This document shows positions 1-12,100 of a stretch of 64,000 nucleotides of DNA, piece by piece. The position numbers were made by a program, and so were the translations under genes. Each line of letters opens with the position of its first letter. The first letter of the stretch is position 1. The stretch is taken from positions 18,531,471-18,595,470 of the forward strand of contig NC_064037.1 of the NCBI RefSeq assembly GCF_932526225.1, written 5' to 3'. Source of the DNA: Nematostella vectensis. Taxonomy: Eukaryota; Cnidaria; Anthozoa; Actiniaria; Edwardsiidae. The notes under the pieces are model-generated. The model saw nothing but the letters and a program-made list of their open reading frames with translations, was not told where the DNA came from and made no database searches.

Positions 1-112
1 CTTTTAGACATGATAACTGATTGTACCTGGTCTCCTAGCCCTATGGCTCCTTTAGACATGATAACTGATCGTACCTGGTCTCCTAGCCCTGTGGCTTCTT
101 TAGGCATCTCTC
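1..112. repeat. 48 bp tandem repeat at the BRE1 exon 6 donor (array continues off the window)
   Basis: About two copies of a 48 bp unit are visible. On the minus strand each holds AGGGCTAGGAGACCAG followed by gtac. The first copy is the end of BRE1 exon 6 and its likely 5' splice site; the next unit repeats the exon tail and donor after about 32 bp of intron. 48 is a multiple of three and the frame is open through what is visible, so a coding repeat cannot be excluded. The array is cut by the window edge. Confidence 0.7.
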
Positions 113-3100
113 CCTCTCTTAGTTTCTTGACAAAAGCTTCCTGCTCATTCAGCCTTTTCACCAGATTCTCAACACGATGGTTAGCTTTCTGCAGCTCATA
201 CTCTGAGTCCTGTAGCTGGGTGTTCAACCCTGAGATCTCCTTGGATGTCAGGGCGTACTTATCACGGATCTCTGAAAACTGTCATTGAACATAATACCAT
301 TACTTATACTTTAATCCCGAACAATTCATGTAATAGTTTCAGCCAATAAGGGAACTCTGGTTACTTCTTATAACAAAGAATCCTATTGTATTATTTCTTA
401 ATGCTCTCTGATTAGATAAAACAGCCAGTGGTAGGTTTTAAGGTGGTCAATGGTTAAGCTGAATTAAATGACTTCCTGCAAGCCCACCAAAACTTGATCC
501 CTTAAAAAGCACCAAAATCAATGGGAAATAACTAACGATATTGTCCTTTTCTTGTGGAATTCACACATCTATTATGGATTTGTATATAGAATCCTATAGT
601 CGAATTCTTATGTGCACTCTCATTGGACAAAACACAGTGAGATTTTTCATGGAATTCAAAGAAAACACAGGTGTGCCACAAAATGTTTGCCAACATGAAT
701 CATACCTTTCTAACTACACTGAGAAAATTGAAATTCGTATAAAACTAATTCTGGTATGGATGAATGGATTTGTTTACGAAGAAACTTTCTCTCTGAGATT
801 TAGTCTGAATTTGTCAGAAGTTGAAAAACCTTTTTTTCTTTTTCTTGAGAACAAAACAGAGTCTTACATGCATACCTCTAAGGAAAAGAGTCATACATGC
901 ATACCTCTAAGGAAGAGTCTTACATGCATACCTCTAAGGAAAAGAGTCATACATGCATACCTCTAAGGAAGAGTCTTACATGCATACCTCTAAGGAAAAG
1001 AGTCATACATGCATACCTCTAAGGAAGAGTCTTACATGCATATCTCTAAGGAAAAGAGTCTTACATGCATACCTCTATGGAGAGAGTCTCACATGCATAC
1101 CTCTAAGGAAAAGAGTCTTACATACATACCTCTAAGGAAAAGAGTCTTACATGCATACCTCTAAGGAAAAGAGTTTTACATGCATACCTCTAAGGAAAAG
1201 AGTCTTACATGCATACCTCTAAGGAAAAGAGTCTCACATGCATACCTCTAAGGAAGAGTCTTACATGCATACCTCTAAGGAAAAGGGTCTCACATGCATA
1301 CCTCTCAGGAAGAGAGTCTTACATGCATACCTTTAAGGAAAAGAGTCTCACATGCATACCTTTAAGGAAGAGTCTTACATGCATACCTCTAAGGAAGAGT
1401 CTTACATGCATACCTCTAAGGAAGAGTCTTACATGCATACCTCTAAGGAAAAGAGTCTTACATGCATACCTCTAAGGAAAAGAGTCTCACATGCATACCT
1501 CTCAGGAAGAGAGTCTTACATGCATACCTTTAAGGAAAAGAGTCTCACATGCATACCTTTAAGGAAGAGTCTTACATGCATACCTCTAAGGAAAAGAGTC
1601 TCACATGCATACCTCTAAGGAAAAGAGTCTTACATGCATACCTCTAAAGAAAAAAGTCTCACATGCATACCTCTAAGGAAGAGTCTCACATGCATACCTC
1701 TAAGGAAGAGTCTTACATGCATACCTCTAAGGAAAAGAGTCTTACATACATACCTCTAAGGAAAAGAGTCTTACATACATACCTCTAAGGAAAAGAGTTT
1801 TACATGCATAACTCTAAGGAAGAGTCTTACATGCATACCTCTAAGGAAAAGGGTCTTACATGCATACCTTTAAGGAAAAGAGTCTCACATGCATACCTCT
1901 AAGAAAAAGAGTCTTACATGCATACCTCTAAAGAAAAGAGTCTCACATGCATACCTCTAAGGAAGAGTCTTACATGCATACCTCTAAGGAAGAGTCTCAC
2001 ATGCATACCTCTAAGGAAGAGTCTTACATGCATACCTCATAGGAAAAGGGTCTCACATGCATACCTCTAAGGAAGAGTCTCACATGCATACCTCTAAGGA
2101 AGAGTCTTACATGCATACCTCTAAGGAAAAGGGTCTCACATGCATACCTCTCAGGAAGAGAGTCTTACATGCATACCTTTAAGGAAAAGAGTCTCACATG
2201 CATACCTTTAAGGAAGAGTCTTACATGCATACCTCTAAGGAAGAGTCTTACATGCATACCTCTAAGGAAGAGTCTTACATGCATACCTCTAAGGAAAAGA
2301 GTCTTACATGCATACCTCTAAGGAAAAGAGTCTCACATGCATACCTCTAAGGAAGAGTCCTACATGCATACCTCTAAGGAAAAGGGTCTCACATGCATAC
2401 CTCTCAGGAAGAGAGTCTTACATGCATACCTTTAAGGAAAAGAGTCTCACATGCATACCTCTAAGGAAGAGTCTCACATGCATACCTCTAAGGAAGAGTC
2501 TTACATGCATACCTCTAAAGAAAAGAGTCTCACATGCATACCTATAAGGAAAAGAGTCTTACATGCATACCTCTAAAGAAAAGAGTCTCACATGCATACC
2601 TCTAAGGAAGAGTCTTACATGCATACCTCTAAGGAAAAAGTCTTACATGCATACCTCTAAGGAAAAGAGTTTTACATGCATACCTCTAAGGAAAAGAGTC
2701 TCACATGCATACCTCTAAGGAAGAGTCTTACATGCATACCTCTAAGGAAGAGTCTTACATGCATACCTTTAAGGAAAAGAGTCTCACATGCATACCTCTA
2801 AAGAAAAGAGTCTTACATGCATACCTCTAAAGAAAAGAGTCTCACATGCATACCTCTAAGGAAGAGTCTTACATGCATACCTCTAAGGAAAAGAGTTTTA
2901 CATGCATACCTCTAAGGAAGAGTCTTACATGCATACCTCTAAGGAAAAGGGTCTCACATGCATACCTCTAAGGAAAACGGTCTCACATGCATACCTCTAA
3001 GGAAAAGAGTCTTACATGCATACCTCTAAGGAAAAGAGTTTTACATGCATACCTCTAAGGAAAAGAGTTTTACATGCATACCTCTAAGGAAAAGAGTCTT

Positions 3101-6100
3101 ACATGCATACCTCTAAAGAAAAGAGTCTCACATGCATACCTCTAAGGAAGAGTCTTACATGCATACCTCTAAGGAAAAGAGTCTTACATGCATACCTCTA
3201 AGGAAAAGAGTTTTACATGCATACCTCTAAGGAAGAGTCTTACATGCATACCTCTAAGGAAAAGGGTCTCACATGCATACCTCTAAGAAAGAGTCTTACA
3301 TACATACCTCTAAGGAAAAGAGTTTTACATGCATACCTCTAAGGAAAAGAGTTTTACATGCATACCTCTAAGGAAGAGTCTTACATGCATACCTCTAAGG
3401 AAAACGGTCTCACATGCATACCTCTAAGGAAGAGTCTTACATGCATACCTCTAAGGAAAAGAGTCTTACATGCATACCTCTAAGGAAAAGAGTATTAAAT
3501 GCATACCTCTAAGGAAAAGAGTTTTACATGCATACCTCTAAGGAAGAGTCTTACATGCATACCTCTAAGGAAAACGGTCTCACATGCATACCTCTAAGGA
3601 AGAGTCTTACATACATACCTCTAAGGAAAAGAGTTTTACATGCATACCTCTAAGGAAAAGAGTTTTACATGCATACCTCTAAGGAAGAGTCTTACATGCA
3701 TACCTCTAAGGAAAACGGTCTCACATGCATACCTCTAAGGAAGTCATACATGCATACCTCTAAGGAAAAGAGTCTTACATGCATACCTCTAAGGAAAAGA
3801 GTATTAAATGCATACCTCTAAGGAAAAGAGTTTTACATGCATACCTCTAAGGAAGAGTCTTACATGCATACCTCTAAGGAAAACGGTCTCACATGCATAC
3901 CTCTAAGGAAGAGTCTTACATACATACCTCTAAGGAAAAGAGTTTTACATGCATACCTCTAAGGAAAAGAGTATTAAATGCATACCTCTAAGGAAAAGAG
4001 TTTTACATGCATACCTCTAAGGAAGAGTCTTACATGCATACCTCTAAGGAAAACGGTCTCACATGCATACCTCTAAGGAAGAGTCTTACATACATACCTC
4101 TAAGGAAAAGAGTTTTACATGCATACCTCTAAGGAAAAGAGTTTTACATGCATACCTCTAAGGAAGAGTCTTACATGCATACCTCTAAGGAAAACGGTCT
4201 CACATGCATACCTCTAAGGAAGAGTCATACATGCATACCTCTAAGGAAAAGAGTCTTACATGCATACCTCTAAGGAAAAAAAGTATTAAATGCATACCTC
4301 TAAGGAAAAGAGTATTAAATGCATACCTCTAAGGAGGTTGTTTGTAGCTTCTGTTGCATGGCAGACATCATCTCCCTTAACCGCTGGTTGTCAGCCAATA
4401 TGGTATAAGCATCAGGGATTGGTGGGGGTGTGGCCACTGACTGTTGTTCAACTGGAGACTTGACCTCTGCTTTCTAAAAAGGCAGTAAGGTGTGTGGAGT
4501 TTCAATGGGCGATACCTCAGGGGGTGTTGTTTCAATGGGTGATACCTCAGAGGGTGTTGTTTTAATGGGTGATACCTCAGAGGGTGTTGTTTTAATGGGT
4601 AATATGTCAGAGGGTGTTGTTTTAATGGGTGATACGCCAGAGGGTGTTTTAATGGGTCATACATCAGAGGGTGTTGTTTCAATGGGAAATACCTCAGAGG
4701 GTGTTGTTTCAATGGGTGATACGTCGGTGTGTGCCGTTTCAATAGGTGATACCTCCGGTGGGTGTTGTTTCAATAGGTGATACGTCAGTGCGTGTTGTTT
4801 TAATGGGTGATACCTCAGAGTGCGTTGTTTTAATGGGTGATACCTCAGAGGGTGTTGTTTCAATGGGTGATACCTCAGAGGGTGTTGTTTCAATGGGTGA
4901 TACGTCAGTATGTGTTGTTTTAATGGGTAATACATCAAAGGGTGTTGTTTCAATGGGTGATACCTCAGAGGGTGTTGTTTTAATGGGTGATACCACAGAG
5001 GGTGTTGTTTCAATGGGTGATACCTCAGAGGGTATTGTTTCAATGGGTGATACCTCAGAGTGCGTTGTTTTAATGGGTGATACCTCAGAGGGTGTTGTTT
5101 CAATGGGTGATACCTCAGAGGGTGTTGTTTCAATGGGTGATACGTCAGTATGTGTTGTTTTAATGGGTAATACATGAAAGGGTGTTGTTTCAATGGGTGA
5201 TACCTCAGAGTGCGTTGTCTTAATGGGTGATACCTCAGAGGGTGTTGTTTCAATGGGTGATACCTCAGAGGGTGTTGTTTCAATGGGTGATATGTCAGTA
5301 TGTGTTGTTTTAATGGGTAATACATCAAAGGGTGTTGTTTCAATGGGTGATACCTCAGAGGGTGTTGTTTTAATGGGTGATACCACAGAGGGTGTTGTTT
5401 CAATGGGTGATACCTCAGTGGGTGTCCTCTCAACGGGTGATACGTCAGTGTGTCGTTTCAATAGGTGATACCTCCAGTAGGTGTTGTTTCAATGGGTGAT
5501 ACCTCAGAGGGTGTTGTTTTAATGGGTGATACCTCAGAGGGTGTTGTTTTAATGGGTGATACCTCAGTGTGTGTCCTCTCAACGGGTGATACGTCAGTGT
5601 GTGCCGTTTCAATAGGTGATACCTCCGGTGGGTGTTCTTTCAATGGGTGATACGTCAGTGCGTGTTGTTTTAATGGGTGATACCTCAGAGTGCGTTGTCT
5701 TAATGGGTGATACCTCAGAGGGTGTTGTTTCAATGGGTGATACCTCAGAGGGTGTTGTTTCAATGGGTGATACGTCAGTATGTGTTGTTTTAATGGGTAA
5801 TACAGTACCGCTCTCGAACATGTGGACATATGTTCGCGAAATTGTTCGCGAAATTCGCGAACAACGTTTGCGAAATTCGCGAACACTGTTCGCGAAATTC
5901 GCGAACAACGTTCGCGAACAGCTGATGTTCGCGAACACAGTGTTCGCGAACAGACCGGGACAAACCGTTTGACAAACGGGAACTCGTACCTCGTAACCGA
6001 AGACTTACAGTACTGATACTCACTTAAAATACATACAGGAGTTCTGCAAGCGATTCAAATAAATTGTTCGTGTAAAAGCCAGCTGAGAGCTATGGTTATC

Positions 6101-9100
6101 GTTAAAATCAGAAACAACAAATTCAGTTATAGTCTGATATGCCTTCAGTTCAATTATTTGTAGACGATCAAGACAAGACACTTTCAAGTTTGAGAAATAA
6201 AGACGATAAAGATGGCGGATGAAAGCCAAAGCATGCGAAGGATTCGATCGTGACACAGGCAAAAAAGTTAGTTAGTTTATTCTCAAAAGCTTGCCTCGAA
6301 GAGGGAAGGAATGTCGATCGCTTGATATGCTTCGAAGATTGTCGAATGTGACAACTGCTAGCGAATACTTTTGAACAGCGGGAAGCCATTTATTTAACAA
6401 ATACTTGTATTACACACGGGATAATTAATTTGGGGAAGGAATGCCGATCGCTTGCTTGATATTCTTCGATGATTTTCGAATGTGTGAAAACTGCTAGAGA
6501 AGAATTTTGAAATTCTATTTGACAAATACTTTTAATAAACACGAGAGAAGGAATGCCGATCGCTTGATACCCTTCGAAGATTTTCGAATGTGTGAAAACT
6601 GCTAGCGAAGAATTTTGAAATTCTATTTGACAAATACTTTTAATAAACACGGGAGAAGGAATGCCGATCGCTTGATATCCTTCGAAGATTTTCGAATGTG
6701 TGAAAACTGCTAGCGAAGAATTTTGAAATTCTATTTGACAAATACTTGTAATAAACACGGGAGAAGGAATGCCGATCGCTTGATATCCTTCGAAGATTTT
6801 CGAATGTGTGAAAACTGCTAGCGAAGAATTTTGAAATTCTATTTGACAAATACTTGTAATAAACACGGGAGAAGGAATGCCGATCGCTTGATATCCTTCG
6901 AAGATTTTCGAATGTGTGAAAACTGCTAGCGAAGGATTTTGAAATTCTATTTGACAAATACTTGTAATAAACACGGGAGAAGGAATGCCGATCGCTTGAT
7001 ATCCTTCGAAGATTTTCGAATGTGTAAAAACTGCTAGCGAAGAATTTTGAAATTCTATTTGACAAATACTTGTAATAAACACGGGAGAAGGAATGCCGAT
7101 CGCTTGATATCCTTCGAAGATTTTCGAATGTGTGAAAACTGGAATTTTGAACATCGGAAAGCCATATCTTTAACAAAGACTTGTATTAGAAACGGGAGAA
7201 TTTGTTTGGGGAAGTAATGCCGATCGCTTGATATTCTTCGATGATTTTCGAATGTGCGAAAACTGCTAGCGAAGAATTTTGAACCGCGGGAATCCATTTA
7301 TTTGACAAAGCAAAGACTTGTACTAAACACGGGAGAATAAGTTTGAGGTGGGAATGCCGATCGCTTGATATTCTACAAAACCCGAAAAGAAGGCATTTAT
7401 AGTAGAGCATGTTGTCGCTGACTCATGTATTCGAACACAAACGACTACTACTAACAGTTTTCACACATTCGAAAATCTTCGAAGAATATCAAGCGATCAG
7501 CATTCCTTCCTCAAACTAATTCTCCCGTGTCTAATACAAGTTTTTGTCAAATAAATGGCTTCCCAGTGTTCAAAAGGATTGGCTAGCAGTTTTCACACAA
7601 TCGAAAATCTTCGAATAATATCAAGCGATCGGCATTCCCTCCTCAAACTAATTCTCCCGTGTTTAGTACAAGTCTTTGCTTTGTCAAATAATGGCTTCCC
7701 GCTGTTCAAAAGTCTTCGCTAGCAGTCTCACACATTCGAAAATCTTCGAAGAATATCAAGCGATCGGCATTCCTTTCTCAAACTAATTCTCATGTGTTTA
7801 TTACATGTCTTTGTCAAATAAATGGCTTCCCGCTGTTATTAAGTCTTCGCTAGCAGTTTTCACACATTTCGAAAATCTTCGAATAATATCAAGCGATCGA
7901 TCGGCGTTCCTTCCTCAAACTAATTATCCTGTGTTTATTGCATGTCTTTGTCAAATAATGGCTTCCCGCTGTTATTAAGTCTACGCTAGCAGTTTTCACA
8001 CATTTCGAAAATCTTCGAAGAAAATCAAGCGATCGGCATTCCCTCCTCAAACTAATTCTCCCGTGTTTAGTACAAGTCTTTGCTTTGTCAAATAAATGGC
8101 TTCCCGCTTTTCAAAGTATTCGCTAGCAGTTAACACACATTCGACAATCTTCGAAGAATATCAAGAGATCGGCATTCCCTCCTCAAACTAATTCTCATGT
8201 GTTTATTACATGTCTTTGTCAAATAAATGGCTTCCCGCTGTTATTAAGTCTTCGCTAGCAGTTTTCACACATTTCGAAAATCTTCGAATAATATCAAGCG
8301 ATCGATCGGTGTTTCTTCCTCAAACTAATTCTCCTGTGTTTATTGTATGTCTTTGTCAAATAATGGCTTCCCGCTGTTATTAAGTCTACGCTAGCAGTTT
8401 TCTGACACATTTCGAAAATCTTCGAAGAAAATCAAGCGATCGGCATTCCCTCCTCAAACTAATTCTCCCGTGTTTAGTACAAGTCTTTGCTTTGTCAAAT
8501 AAATGGCTTCCCGCTTTTCAAAGTATTCGCTAGCAGTTAACACACATTCGACAATCTTCGAAGAATATCAACCGATCGGCATTCCCTCCTCAAACTAATT
8601 CTCCCGTGTTTAGTACAAGTCTTTGCTTTGACAAATAAATGGCTTCCCGCTGTTTAAAAGTATTCGCTAGCAGTTAACACACATTCGAAAATCTTCAAGG
8701 AATATCAAGCGATCGGCATTCATTCCCCAAACTTATATTCTGTCTAATACAAGTCTTTGTCAAATAAATGGCTTTTCGCTGTTCCAGCTGTTATTAAGCC
8801 CTGGATCACACGTTACCGTTCGTCAAACCGTTTATTTTGCATCTGTTCGCGAACAGCGTGTTCGCGAACAGTCTATATGTTCGCGAATTTCGCGAACGTC
8901 GTTCGCGAATTTCGCGAACACTGTTCGCGAATTTCGCGAATTTCGCGAACGTTGTTCGCGAACAGTGTCCCTATGTTCGTGAGCGGTACTGTACATCAAA
9001 GGGTGTTGTTTCAATGGGTGATACCTCCAGTAGGTGTTGTTTCAATGGGTGATACCTCAGAGGGTGTTGTTTTAATGGGTGATACCTCAGAGGGTGTTGT

Positions 9101-12100
9101 TTTAATGGGTGATACCTCAGTGTGTGTCCTCTCAACGGGTGATACGTCAGTGTGTGCCGTTTCAATAGGTGATACCTCCGGTGGGTCTTGTTTCAATGGG
9201 TGATACGTCAGTGCGTGTTGTTTTAATGGGTGATACCTCAGAGTGCGTTGTCTTAATGGGTGATACCTCAGAGGGTGTTGTTTCAATGGGTGATACCTCA
9301 GAGGGTGTTGTTTCAATGGGTGATACCTCAGAGGGTGTTGTTTTAATGGGTGATACCTCAGAGTGTGTTGTTTCAATAGGTGATACCTCAGAGGGTGTTG
9401 TTTCAATAGGTGATACCTCAGAGTGCGTTGTTTCAATGGGTGATACCACAGAGTGCGTTGTTTCAATGGGTGATACCTCAGAGGGTGTTGTTTCAATAGG
9501 TGATACCTCCAGTGGGTGTTGTTTTAATGGGTGATACCTCAGAGTGTGTTGTTTCAATAGGTGATACCTCAGAGGGTGTTGTTTCAAAGGGTGATACCTC
9601 AGAGGGTGTTGTTTTAATGGGTGATACCTCAGAGTGTGTTGTTTCAATAGGTGATACCTCAGAGTGTGTTGTTTCAATGGGTGATACCTCAGAGGGTGTT
9701 GTTTCAATAGGTGATACCTCAGAGGGTGTTGTTTCAATGGGTGATACCACAGAGTGCGTTGTTTCAATGGGTGATACCTCAGAGGGTGTTGTTTTAATGG
9801 GTGATACCTCAGAGTGTGTTGTTTCAATAGGTGATACCTCCAGTGGGTGTTGTTTTAATGGGTGATACCTCAGAGTGTGTTGTTTCAATAGGTGATACCT
9901 CAGAGGGTGTTGTTTCAAAGGGTGATACCTCAGAGGGTGTTGTTTTAATGGGTGATACCTCAGAGTGTGTTGTTTCAATAGGTGATACCTCAGAGTGTGT
10001 TGTTTCAATAGGTGATACCTCAGAGGGTGTTGTTTCAATAGGTGATACCTCAGAGTGTGTTGTTTCAATGGGTGATACCTCAGAGTACGTTGTTTTAATG
10101 AGTGATACCTCAGAGGGTGTTGTTTCAATGGGTGATACCACAGAGGGTGTTGTTTCAATGGGTGATACCTCAGTGGGTGTCCTCTCAACGGGTGATACGT
10201 CAGTGTGTCGTTTCAATAGGTGATACCTCCAGTAGGTGTTGTTTCAATGGGTGATACCTCAGAGGGTGTTGTTTTAATGGGTGATACCTCAGAGGGTGTT
10301 GTTTTAATGGGTGATACCTCAGTGTGTGTCCTCTCAACGGGTGATACGTCAGTGTGTGCCGTTTCAATAGGTGATACCTCCGGTGGGTGTTCTTTCAATG
10401 GGTGATACGTCAGTGCGTGTTGTTTTAATGGGTGATACCTCAGAGTGCGTTGTCTTAATGGGTGATACCTCAGAGGGTGTTGTTTCAATGGGTGATACCT
10501 CAGAGGGTGTTGTTTCAATGGGTGATACGTCAGTATGTGTTGTTTTAATGGGTAATACAGTACCGCTCTCGAACATGTGGACATATGTTCGCGAAATTGT
10601 TCGCGAAATTCGCGAACAACGTTTGCGAAATTCGCGAACACTGTTCGCGAAATTCGCGAACAACGTTCGCGAACAGCTGATGTTCGCGAACACAGTGTTC
10701 GCGAACAGACCGGGACAAACCGTTTGACAAACGGGAACTCGTACCTCGTAACCGAAGACTTACAGTACTGATACTCACTTAAAATACATACAGGAGTTCT
10801 GCAAGCGATTCAAATAAATTGTTCGTGTAAAAGCCAGCTGAGAGCTATGGTTATCGTTAAAATCAGAAACAACAAATTCAGTTATAGTCTGATATGCCTT
10901 CAGTTCAATTATTTGTAGACGATCAAGACAAGACACTTTCAAGTTTGAGAAATAAAGACGATAAAGATGGCGGATGAAAGCCAAAGCATGCGAAGGATTC
11001 GATCGTGACACAGGCAAAAAAGTTAGTTAGTTTATTCTCAAAAGCTTGCCTCGAAGAGGGAAGGAATGTCGATCGCTTGATATGCTTCGAAGATTGTCGA
11101 ATGTGACAACTGCTAGCGAATACTTTTGAACAGCGGGAAGCCATTTATTTAACAAATACTTGTATTACACACGGGATAATTAATTTGGGGAAGGAATGCC
11201 GATCGCTTGCTTGATATTCTTCGATGATTTTCGAATGTGTGAAAACTGCTAGAGAAGAATTTTGAAATTCTATTTGACAAATACTTTTAATAAACACGAG
11301 AGAAGGAATGCCGATCGCTTGATACCCTTCGAAGATTTTCGAATGTGTGAAAACTGCTAGCGAAGAATTTTGAAATTCTATTTGACAAATACTTTTAATA
11401 AACACGGGAGAAGGAATGCCGATCGCTTGATATCCTTCGAAGATTTTCGAATGTGTGAAAACTGCTAGCGAAGAATTTTGAAATTCTATTTGACAAATAC
11501 TTGTAATAAACACGGGAGAAGGAATGCCGATCGCTTGATATCCTTCGAAGATTTTCGAATGTGTGAAAACTGCTAGCGAAGAATTTTGAAATTCTATTTG
11601 ACAAATACTTGTAATAAACACGGGAGAAGGAATGCCGATCGCTTGATATCCTTCGAAGATTTTCGAATGTGTGAAAACTGCTAGCGAAGGATTTTGAAAT
11701 TCTATTTGACAAATACTTGTAATAAACACGGGAGAAGGAATGCCGATCGCTTGATATCCTTCGAAGATTTTCGAATGTGTAAAAACTGCTAGCGAAGAAT
11801 TTTGAAATTCTATTTGACAAATACTTGTAATAAACACGGGAGAAGGAATGCCGATCGCTTGATATCCTTCGAAGATTTTCGAATGTGTGAAAACTGGAAT
11901 TTTGAACATCGGAAAGCCATATCTTTAACAAAGACTTGTATTAGAAACGGGAGAATTTGTTTGGGGAAGTAATGCCGATCGCTTGATATTCTTCGATGAT
12001 TTTCGAATGTGCGAAAACTGCTAGCGAAGAATTTTGAACCGCGGGAATCCATTTATTTGACAAAGCAAAGACTTGTACTAAACACGGGAGAATAAGTTTG

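Noticed and set aside
861-4337. CRISPR array
   Set aside because: Regular 27-29 bp repeats, but there are no unique spacers; it is a continuous tandem repeat in an animal genome and begins at a splice site.
4377-5886. Long ORFs with HPLKQHPLRY or SPIETTPSEV repeats as a repeat-protein gene
   Set aside because: They are different frames of the 30 bp minisatellite on the same strand, broken by one-base-longer units, and the BRE1 exons on each side join in phase without them.
5820-5960. TTCGCGAA palindromes as a bacterial operator or replication origin
   Set aside because: They occur only in the ends of a foldback transposon, symmetric at both sides, and nothing else is bacterial.
6390-7176. 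178-254 residue ORFs in the foldback element as a transposase
   Set aside because: They consist only of ~37-residue repeats of the ~110 bp unit in two frames, with no DDE or DNA-binding motif.
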